Positions 1 through 3,695 of a stretch of 5,347 nucleotides of DNA are shown one piece after another. The stretch's first letter is position 1, and every line of letters begins with the position of its first letter. The translations under genes were made by a program, and so were the position numbers. The DNA lies in assembly GCA_037442065.1 (NCBI GenBank), contig JBBIQZ010000049.1:1-5347 (forward strand). Reading direction: 5' to 3'. Under the pieces are notes generated by a model, which saw only the letters and a program-made list of their open reading frames with translations, was not told where the DNA came from and did not search any database. The stretch is from JBBIQZ01 sp037442065 (GTDB lineage: Bacteria; Patescibacteriota; CPR2_A; CG2-30-33-46).

Positions 1-91
1 AAAAACTACTCTTCTTTATTCTGTTATCGGCTTAATCTTAGTAATTACTGCTTTTGCAATTATTAGTTTTATAACAACAAATATTAAGTAA
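1..91 (+). CDS. T4SS pilin-like protein, 3' end only
   Basis: Partial gene cut by the window start. Reading from base 2, the frame gives 29 residues beginning KTTLLYSVIGLIL and ending TTNIK before the TAA at 89-91. This matches the last part of the four complete pilin-like proteins that follow: the AK(T/N)TILYxVIG motif, then the second hydrophobic helix, then a short polar tail. The helix is more diverged (ITAFAIISFI) than in the neighbours. It is therefore most likely the 3' end of another copy in the tandem array. The signal peptide, first helix and start lie outside the window. A gap of 36 bases separates it from the next gene, suggesting a shared transcript. Confidence 0.8.
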   Translation, partial: KTTLLYSVIGLILVITAFAIISFITTNIK

Positions 92-127
92 GCAAGCTTT
101 CGCTTGAGAAAAAAGCAAAAATATGGT

Positions 128-499
128 ATGATAAAAACAATTAAGAAACTAGGTAAGTTAACAATTATTTTAGCGGTTTTTTATCCGGTAATTGCCTTTG
201 CTGACATTAATGAGAATGTAAATTACAAGTGCCAGCCTTCCGGAAATTCCGCTTTCCCCGAATGCGTATCTAAATCAGATATTCCAGCGCTTTTAAGTTT
301 AGTTATTAAAGTTTTACTGGGCTTAGTGGGGACGGTTGCGGTTTTATTTATCATTATCGGCGGCATTCAGTATGTTACCTCGGCAGGAAACCCGGACAGC
401 GTTGGCAGGGCCAAAAACACCATTCTTTATGCGGTTATCGGAGTAATTGTAGCAATTATCGCCTACGCAGCTGTAAACTTTATAATCAAAAACTTTTAA
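128..499 (+). CDS. T4SS pilin-like (VirB2/TrbC-type) protein, copy 1
   Basis: A 123-residue exported protein of the small two-helix pilin type found in tandem in Patescibacteria. It probably forms, or inserts into, a surface filament or channel. Visible parts: a basic N-terminus with a hydrophobic signal peptide (cleavage likely after VIAFA, about residue 25); a polar segment with two cysteines (C35, C46) that could form a disulphide; a first membrane helix (about 56-82, including AVLFIIIGGIQYVTSAGNP); a short polar loop; and a second helix (about 98-120). The ATG at 128 is chosen because the signal peptide then begins MIKTIKK. An in-frame TTG at 104 would add eight basic or polar residues and lacks a ribosome binding site. 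The site before 128 is also weak. It shares a 26-base identical block with copy 2 (338-363 and 697-722). Family assignment is firm; the exact role is inferred. Confidence 0.88.
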   Translation: MIKTIKKLGKLTIILAVFYPVIAFADINENVNYKCQPSGNSAFPECVSKSDIPALLSLVIKVLLGLVGTVAVLFIIIGGIQYVTSAGNPDSVGRAKNTILYAVIGVIVAIIAYAAVNFIIKNF

Positions 500-510
500 A
501 AAGGAAAAAT

Positions 511-858
511 ATGAAAAAATTAAGATTCTTAGCTTTATCATTATTGCTTTTTCCAGTCTCGGTGGCATTAGCAATCCCTAATCCTGACCAACCAACTGGC
601 ACTCCCAGTTGTCTTATTGGAAAGGATTGCCCCGCTGGTGTAAAAGGAGTTATCACCGAAATTTCTGATATGCTTTTAATGATTGTTGGCGCGTTGGCGG
701 TTTTATTTATCATTATCGGCGGTGTGCAGTATATTACTTCGGCCGGCAACCCGGATAATATCGGGAAGGCCAAAAATACCATTCTTTACGGAGTAATCGG
801 TCTAATTGTTGCAATCTTAGCTTATGCTGTAGTAAAATTTGTGATAGGAAGTTTTTAA
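511..858 (+). CDS. T4SS pilin-like (VirB2/TrbC-type) protein, copy 2
   Basis: A 115-residue protein of the same family as copy 1. A signal peptide MKKLRFLALSLLLFPVSVALA (cleavage about residue 21) is followed by a proline-rich stretch with two close cysteines (C34, C40). A first membrane helix (about 52-75) contains the family signature VLFIIIGGVQYITSAGNP, and a second spans about 90-112. The gene starts 11 bases after the stop of copy 1, with AAGGA at 501-505 about five bases before the ATG, so the two are almost certainly co-transcribed. Its signature helix is identical in DNA to copy 1 over 26 bases, which points to recent duplication or gene conversion. The cysteine pair is shared with copy 1 in principle but spaced differently, and copies 3 and 4 lack cysteines. 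Confidence 0.9.
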   Translation: MKKLRFLALSLLLFPVSVALAIPNPDQPTGTPSCLIGKDCPAGVKGVITEISDMLLMIVGALAVLFIIIGGVQYITSAGNPDNIGKAKNTILYGVIGLIVAILAYAVVKFVIGSF

Positions 859-871
859 TAAAGGAGAATTT

Positions 872-1219
872 ATGAAAAAGATTTTAAGTTCAATTACAGC
901 TCCTGTGGTATTATTGCCAGGGCTTGCCTTAGCTCAAGGCAGCACTGATATCCCGGTTCCCCAGCCTGGAAGAGCCCCATCGGGTGATCTTGTCTCTTTA
1001 ATCACTCTTGTTTCCAACACTATTTTGCTTTTGGTTGGAGTTGTTGCAGTTTTATTTTTAATTATCGGCGGAGTGCAATACATTACTTCGGCCGGAAATC
1101 CGGAGCACATTCAAAAAGCTAAAACTACTATTCTTTATGCGGTCATCGGAATTTTAGTAACTTTAGTTGCTTGGGCCGGTGTAACTTTTGTTATTTCTCA
1201 GCTTAAAGGAACTTCGTAA
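872..1219 (+). CDS. T4SS pilin-like (VirB2/TrbC-type) protein, copy 3
   Basis: A 115-residue two-helix pilin-like protein. The signal peptide ends at GLALA (cleavage about residue 21), so the mature chain would start QGSTDIPVPQPGRAP, a short cysteine-free Pro/Gly-rich segment. Membrane helices are at about 41-68 and 87-108, with the family signature LIIGGVQYITSAGNP between them. It has the best ribosome binding site of the group (AAGGAG, 861-866, five bases before ATG) and lies 13 bases after copy 2. A hairpin terminator follows directly, so copies 1-3 (and perhaps the truncated gene before them) appear to form one operon. Over the last 74 residues it is identical to copy 4 at about 62 positions by my alignment, clearly closer than to copies 1 and 2. 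Confidence 0.9.
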   Translation: MKKILSSITAPVVLLPGLALAQGSTDIPVPQPGRAPSGDLVSLITLVSNTILLLVGVVAVLFLIIGGVQYITSAGNPEHIQKAKTTILYAVIGILVTLVAWAGVTFVISQLKGTS

Positions 1220-1237
1220 AACTTTAAAAAATAGATT

Positions 1238-1271
1238 ATTAAAAATCAGCCTTTCAAGGCTGATTTTTAAT
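1238..1271 (+). terminator. Intrinsic terminator after pilin copy 3
   Basis: A 16-base stem (1238-1253 with 1256-1271) around a two-base loop, with a GC core AAATCAGCC/GGCTGATTT, and A-run and T-run outer parts that make it potentially bidirectional. It begins 18 bases after the stop of copy 3 and separates the first three pilin genes from copy 4. Confidence 0.82.
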
Positions 1272-1276
1272 TTGGC

Positions 1277-1282
1277 TATAAT
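1277..1282 (+). promoter_or_regulatory. Possible -10 element for pilin copy 4
   Basis: A perfect TATAAT lies just after the terminator and would give a 5' leader of roughly 44 bases before the ATG at 1333. No convincing -35 is present, because the 17-base-spaced position falls in the terminator stem. A weaker alternative is TTGGTT (1298-1303), 17 bases, TAAACT (1321-1326), which would place the start of transcription almost on the ATG. Some promoter is expected here because of the preceding terminator. Confidence 0.35.
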
Positions 1283-1332
1283 TTGGCATTTACAATATTG
1301 GTTTTGGAATTTTTATCCTTTAAACTTTCTTT

Positions 1333-1668
1333 ATGTTTAATTTTTTAAAAATCTTTTATTTAAAATCAGTTGCTTTAGCCCAAGGGGGTGTCCCGCCTTC
1401 AGAAATTCCCGTCCCCAAACCGGCGCGGGCGCCCGGAGGCAGTTTAGTTGATTTAATCACTGTTATTTCCAACACTATTTTGCTTTTGGTGGGTGTTGTA
1501 GCGGTTTTATTCTTAATTATTGGCGGTGTTCAGTATATTACTTCAGCCGGAAACCCGGATAGTGTAAATAAGGCAAAAACTACGATTTTGTATGCAGTAA
1601 TTGGCATAATTGTAACTTTGGTTGCGTGGGCAGTTGTAAGCTTTGTAATAAGCTCAATAAAGGGTTAA
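1333..1668 (+). CDS. T4SS pilin-like (VirB2/TrbC-type) protein, copy 4
   Basis: A 111-residue member of the pilin family, most similar to copy 3: the same Pro-rich motif (IPVPKPARAPGG against IPVPQPGRAPSG), the same SNTILLLVGVVAVLFLIIGG helix and the same second helix. The signal peptide is short and only weakly basic (MFNFLKIFYLKSVALA, cleavage about residue 16). No longer start is possible because an in-frame TAA occurs at 1321-1323. There is no recognisable ribosome binding site before the ATG, unlike copies 2 and 3. A run of 23 or more identical bases is shared with copy 3 (around 1013-1035 and 1467-1489). It lies outside the first operon, behind a terminator, and may be expressed separately as an alternative subunit. 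That last point is inference. Confidence 0.87.
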   Translation: MFNFLKIFYLKSVALAQGGVPPSEIPVPKPARAPGGSLVDLITVISNTILLLVGVVAVLFLIIGGVQYITSAGNPDSVNKAKTTILYAVIGIIVTLVAWAVVSFVISSIKG

Positions 1669-1689
1669 TCTCTACCAAGGCTTAACCCA

Positions 1690-1719
1690 TTGCTAAGGTT
1701 GCCAACCTTAGCATATAAT
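1690..1719 (+). promoter_or_regulatory. Possible transposase promoter built from the REP palindrome
   Basis: A perfect TATAAT (1714-1719) directly follows the palindrome. TTGCTA (1690-1695), which is the start of the palindrome arm, lies 18 bases upstream as a four-of-six match to a -35. Transcription would begin at about the ATG at 1726, giving a leaderless or nearly leaderless message. This is consistent with the lack of a ribosome binding site there. Sequence matches are seen; function is inferred. Confidence 0.4.
1691..1713 (+). repeat. REP-like palindrome 1 (upstream of the transposase)
   Basis: Perfect 11-base arms TGCTAAGGTTG / CAACCTTAGCA around one central C. It is preceded on the outer side by TTAACCC (1682-1688). 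That TTAACCC also pairs with GGGTTAA at 1662-1668, which covers the stop codon of pilin copy 4. It is nearly identical to the palindrome at 2171-2195 and related to the one at 2407-2439. Confidence 0.85.
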
Positions 1720-1725
1720 AAAATC

Positions 1726-2394
1726 ATGCCAGCAAAAAATGCTATAAAAGAATATCTAGAAGGCGGCGTTTATCATGTTTATAACCGCGGGATAAACAAA
1801 CAAGATATTTTTCTTGATGAAAAGGATTATGCTACTTTTTTATATTATCTAAAAATGTATTTGGATAACCCTGAAAATTTAGATAAAAGCGATCTTTATA
1901 AGAAAAACCGCACCGCCAGAAAAAGTTTTTACAAACAAATAGATCTTTTGTGTTATTGTTTAATGCCAAATCATTTTCATTTAATTTTGAAGCAAAGAGG
2001 CGAAAGAGACATTTCTGAATTTATGAGATCATTAATAATTAATTATTCTATGTACTTTAATTCTATACATAAAAGAGTGGGGCCTTTGTTCCAAGGTGCA
2101 TATAAAGCCGTACTTATAAAAAATGATAACTACCTATTACACCTTTCTAGGTATATTCACGTAAATCCTCTTGCTAAGGTTGGCAACCTTAGCAAAGTAA
2201 TAGATTATCCGTATTCTAGTTATGCGAATTATTTAGGGAAGAAAGACACAAAGTGGGTTAAGCCAGGGTTTATCTTAGATTATTTTGAAGATAACAAAGG
2301 CGAAGATATTATTGCCCAAGATTCATACAAAGATTTCGTTGAAGAATATGAATACGATTCAAAAGATATTATTGGAGACTTGATACTGGAATAA
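1726..2394 (+). CDS. REP-associated tyrosine transposase (RAYT), Y1/HUH nuclease
   Basis: A 222-residue member of the TnpA_REP/RAYT branch of the Y1 transposases: single-stranded DNA nucleases that cut at REP hairpins through a phosphotyrosine link. Visible motifs: the N-terminal GGVYHVYNRG strand (about 13-22); the HUH metal-binding pair in LMPNHFHLIL (H83, H85); a FMRSLIINYSMYFN helix (99-112); VGPLFQGAYKAVLI (118-131); and the RYIHVNP motif (142-148) whose Tyr143 is the likely nucleophile. YPYSSYANYLG (161-171) then follows, as in the family. Length is normal and no frameshift is seen, so it looks intact. The ATG at 1726 fits the family N-terminus (MPAKNAIKEYLEGG); an upstream TTG at 1690 would translate the palindrome. 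Residues 149-157 (LAKVGNLSK) are encoded by a further copy of the element's palindrome. Family is certain; current activity is unproven. Confidence 0.95.
   Translation: MPAKNAIKEYLEGGVYHVYNRGINKQDIFLDEKDYATFLYYLKMYLDNPENLDKSDLYKKNRTARKSFYKQIDLLCYCLMPNHFHLILKQRGERDISEFMRSLIINYSMYFNSIHKRVGPLFQGAYKAVLIKNDNYLLHLSRYIHVNPLAKVGNLSKVIDYPYSSYANYLGKKDTKWVKPGFILDYFEDNKGEDIIAQDSYKDFVEEYEYDSKDIIGDLILE
2171..2195 (+). repeat. REP-like palindrome 2, inside the transposase gene
   Basis: Perfect 12-base arms TTGCTAAGGTTG / CAACCTTAGCAA around one central G. It is in frame and encodes LAKVGNLSK (residues 149-157), directly after the catalytic RYIHVNP motif. It matches palindrome 1 apart from the central base and the outermost position. 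Confidence 0.9.
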
Positions 2395-2406
2395 GGAGTG
2401 TTTCAG

Positions 2407-2439
2407 CCCCTTGCCGAGGGTGACACCCTCGGCAAGGGG
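2407..2439 (+). repeat. REP-like palindrome 3 (downstream of the transposase)
   Basis: Perfect 16-base arms (2407-2422, 2424-2439) around one A. The inner 25 bases (2411-2435) align with palindrome 2 with three changes in each arm, all compensatory, so pairing is kept. On the outer side GGGTTAA follows (2437-2443), the inverse of the TTAACCC before palindrome 1. It begins 12 bases after the transposase stop and could also end its transcript, but it has no T-run. Confidence 0.85.
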
Positions 2440-2465
2440 TTAAGAGTAAGTTTGGGGATTTGGGA

Positions 2466-2494
2466 TTGACAATAAGGTAAATTTAAGGTATGAT
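2466..2494 (+). promoter_or_regulatory. Near-consensus sigma70 promoter
   Basis: A perfect TTGACA (2466-2471), a 17-base spacer and TATGAT (2489-2494), predicting a start near 2501. It is the best promoter in the window, yet no + strand gene follows for about 500 bases. Downstream come a long palindrome, then the antisense strand of the coiled-coil gene, then the membrane-protein gene at 3008. It may drive a short structured RNA, or it may be the original promoter of the 3008 gene. Confidence 0.65.
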
Positions 2495-2522
2495 GTAGCC
2501 TCGCTGAACTTTGACAAGAATC

Positions 2523-2567
2523 TAGTGCTGAAATTTGCGTTTAGTCTAAACGCAAATTTCAGCACTA
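2523..2567. repeat. Long perfect palindrome, 22-base arms
   Basis: Arms 2523-2544 and 2546-2567 pair perfectly around a single T (TTTAG-T-CTAAA centre). It lies between the promoter at 2466 and the inverted-repeat cassette, 19 bases past the stop of the minus-strand gene. Neither strand has a T-run after the stem, so it is not a standard intrinsic terminator. It is unrelated in sequence to the RAYT palindromes. Confidence 0.85.
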
Positions 2568-2576
2568 CGATAAATA

Positions 2577-2602
2577 TATCCCACACTAACTTCTACTTGA
2601 TT
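2577..2602 (+). repeat. Left inverted repeat of the coiled-coil cassette
   Basis: Twenty-six bases starting TATCCCACACTAAC, matching the reverse complement of 2933-2958 with one mismatch. It contains the stop codon and last codons (SSRS) of the minus-strand gene. Confidence 0.92.
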
Positions 2603-2873
2603 TTGACTCAAGTAAAGCTACCCTTCTTTCAAGCGCGCTAAACTCGTCTATGTCTACTTTCTGCTTAAGCTCCTTTTTGATAAAACCAATGTCAATCTTA
2701 ATAGTTTCTAAATCTTCTTCAATTCTGTCAAATCTTTGATCATGCTCCTCAAGTTTTTCTGAATTAGAAGCTACCTGCTCTGCAACAACTTTAATTTCGC
2801 CCTTGATGCCTTCGGCAACAACATCAAAGTGTCTTTTAGTTTCATTTAAAGCTTCTTTAAGCTCTTTATTCAT
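2586..2873 (-). CDS. Small coiled-coil protein of unknown function
   Basis: A 95-residue, highly charged cytoplasmic protein with no signal peptide or membrane helix. Heptad-like spacing of hydrophobic residues runs almost throughout, for example VVAEQVASNSEKLEEHDQRF, then FDRIEEDLETIKIDIGFIKKEL, then ALERRVALLE. It should form one or two long helices and oligomerise. I do not recognise a named family, although short proteins of this style are common in Patescibacteria. Start: ATG at 2873, with AAGGA (bases 2884-2880) six bases ahead and a TTGACA promoter upstream. The C-terminal KSSRS and stop are encoded by the flanking inverted repeat. It runs opposite to its neighbours, which supports its being a separate acquisition. 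It could be an accessory or partner-binding protein, but nothing shows its target. Confidence 0.82.
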   Translation of the reverse strand: MNKELKEALNETKRHFDVVAEGIKGEIKVVAEQVASNSEKLEEHDQRFDRIEEDLETIKIDIGFIKKELKQKVDIDEFSALERRVALLESKSSRS

Positions 2874-2898
2874 TAACTATCCTTAATTTACTATTAAA

Positions 2899-2927
2899 AG
2901 TGTAGTTTTAAAAAGTGTTTTTGTCAA
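2899..2927 (-). promoter_or_regulatory. Promoter of the coiled-coil gene
   Basis: Reading the minus strand, TTGACA (2927-2922), a 17-base spacer and TACACT (2904-2899; four of six matches) lie inside the cassette between the right repeat and the ATG. The predicted leader is about 20 bases and contains the AAGGA ribosome binding site. Confidence 0.62.
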
Positions 2928-2932
2928 TTTTT

Positions 2933-2958
2933 AATTAAGTAGAAGTTAGTGTGGGATA
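2933..2958 (-). repeat. Right inverted repeat of the coiled-coil cassette
   Basis: Reverse-complement partner of 2577-2602 (25 of 26 bases), ending GTTAGTGTGGGATA. It lies just upstream of the minus-strand gene's promoter and 49 bases before the next + strand gene. Confidence 0.92.
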
Positions 2959-3007
2959 GATCTCTGCACTAAAAATAAAAAACTATTCTGAAAAGGATGT
3001 GATTTGA

Positions 3008-3586
3008 ATGACGCTTTCAGGATTACCTACGGACAAACATTCGCCAGAAACAAGCATACCTCAAAAACCTGATTTAAGCGAAGTTCCGTCAGTTGAAAAA
3101 AATTACGCGAAATACATAATCGCCGGAATAGCAATCGGAGCTATTTTGCTTTTAGCGGTAATCGGGTTTAAAGCAACCTTTATAAGCCCAACTCAAGAAG
3201 AAGCCGTTGAATCTCCAAATTCAATTGAGGCACCGAATAAACAGATCGATAATCCCGGAAAACAAGACGGTTCCTCTTTGCCAAAAGAAGATCAGAAAGC
3301 TATCGCAGAAACGTATATTTCTATAAATCCTGGACCCGATGAAGACAAAACGACAATCGCTGATTTTTCAATAGTAGACGGCGAACAGGCAGACAGCCTC
3401 TTATCAAGATACCTGCCGCCAGACGAACCAAGAAAGGTTAGTTTCATGAGAGAAATCGAAGAACATCGACAGGCTGGCAGAAAAACAGCTTTAGTAGTTG
3501 AAAAAAAAGACAACTATACCAAAATAAGTATTTTTTACCAGTCAGGAGAAATTTGGCAATCTTCTCGTACCATAGCCGTCAATTAA
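3008..3586 (+). CDS. Single-pass membrane protein of unknown function
   Basis: A 192-residue protein with a Pro/Ser-rich cytoplasmic tail (1-34), one membrane helix (about 36-55, YIIAGIAIGAILLLAVIGF), an acidic, Pro/Asn-rich linker (about 60-100) and a C-terminal domain of about 90 residues. That domain mixes helix (AIAETYIS; EQADSLLSRYL; VSFMREIEEHRQAG) and strands (KTALVVEKKDNYTKISIFYQ). There are no cysteines and no lipobox. AAGGA at 2993-2997, ten bases before the ATG, supports the start. The layout (short inside tail, one helix, small outer domain) resembles VirB8-like or other accessory secretion proteins only in topology; I see no sequence match. A strong terminator follows. Its promoter is unclear: none is obvious between the cassette and the gene, and the one at 2466 points toward it. 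Confidence 0.85.
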   Translation: MTLSGLPTDKHSPETSIPQKPDLSEVPSVEKNYAKYIIAGIAIGAILLLAVIGFKATFISPTQEEAVESPNSIEAPNKQIDNPGKQDGSSLPKEDQKAIAETYISINPGPDEDKTTIADFSIVDGEQADSLLSRYLPPDEPRKVSFMREIEEHRQAGRKTALVVEKKDNYTKISIFYQSGEIWQSSRTIAVN

Positions 3587-3596
3587 ACGCTTTATC

Positions 3597-3632
3597 CCCG
3601 AGGTATAATCCCTTATACCTCGGGATTTTTTT
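3597..3632 (+). terminator. Intrinsic terminator after the membrane-protein gene
   Basis: A perfect 12-base stem CCCGAGGTATAA / TTATACCTCGGG (3597-3608, 3613-3624) with a TCCC loop, followed by a run of seven T (3626-3632). It begins ten bases after the stop at 3586. Confidence 0.93.
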
Positions 3633-3633
3633 A

Positions 3634-3662
3634 TTTGCATATAAACATATTTATCTTATAAT
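3634..3662 (+). promoter_or_regulatory. Probable promoter of the VirB6/TrbL-like gene
   Basis: A perfect TATAAT (3657-3662) has TTTGCA (3634-3639) 17 bases upstream as a four-of-six -35. It lies directly after the terminator, predicting a leader of about 27 bases before the ATG at 3696. There is no clear ribosome binding site in that leader. Confidence 0.6.
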
Positions 3663-3695
3663 GAAATAAAGCTATCTAAGCGCTTATTAGAATTA

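Larger units (their letters stand above)
1682..2443 (+). mobile_element. RAYT module bounded by inverted REP-like palindromes
   Basis: The transposase gene is bracketed by two related palindromes. Each carries TTAACCC on its outer side in opposite orientation (1682-1688 and 2437-2443), making a symmetric unit of about 760 bases. RAYT genes are typically flanked by inverted REP sequences that their product recognises, so this is probably the native unit. No target-site duplication is visible, as expected for a Y1 enzyme. The exact outer limits are uncertain. Confidence 0.55.
2577..2958 (-). mobile_element. Inverted-repeat-bounded coiled-coil gene cassette
   Basis: A 382-base unit with 26-base inverted repeats at its exact ends. 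Inside, on the minus strand, are a promoter, a ribosome binding site and one small gene whose stop lies in the far repeat. Almost nothing inside is unaccounted for, so it behaves like a self-contained cassette. It carries no transposase, so movement or inversion would need an enzyme supplied elsewhere. The mobile nature is inferred from the repeats. Weakly similar flanks (GCACTA at 2562-2567 and 2966-2971) are not enough to call a target duplication. Confidence 0.5.

Noticed and set aside
93..106. Small hairpin CAAGC-TTTC-GCTTG between the first two pilin genes
   Set aside because: Only five base pairs and no T-run; too weak to call a terminator.
104..127. TTG start for pilin copy 1
   Set aside because: There is no ribosome binding site, and the ATG at 128 gives a normal signal peptide.
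344..574. Open frame on the minus strand across pilin copies 1 and 2
   Set aside because: It is the antisense shadow of two well-supported pilin genes, and it has no ribosome binding site or recognisable protein features.
486..782. Open frame on the minus strand across pilin copy 2
   Set aside because: Antisense shadow of the copy 2 gene. Its hydrophobicity merely mirrors the membrane-helix codons.
1690..1725. TTG start for the transposase, adding 12 residues
   Set aside because: The added residues would be a translation of the REP palindrome and the -10 box, whereas the ATG at 1726 begins at the usual family N-terminus.
1691..2439. CRISPR array
   Set aside because: Only three palindromes, unevenly spaced, one within a gene, with no constant-length spacers and no cas genes.
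2523..2567. Palindrome as a standard intrinsic terminator
   Set aside because: No T-run follows the stem on either strand, so it is listed only as a repeat.
2562..2971. GCACTA on both sides of the coiled-coil cassette as a target-site duplication
   Set aside because: The left copy belongs to the long palindrome, the distances to the two repeat ends differ slightly, and the adjoining similarity is mostly A/T, so chance is likely.
3292..3513. Open frame on the minus strand inside the membrane-protein gene
   Set aside because: The + strand gene has a ribosome binding site, a clean membrane helix and a terminator. This frame has none of these.
3678..3687. Ten-base palindrome TAAGCGCTTA before the VirB6-like gene
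   Set aside because: Short and single-copy in the window. It could be an operator in the leader but is easily a chance match in this composition.
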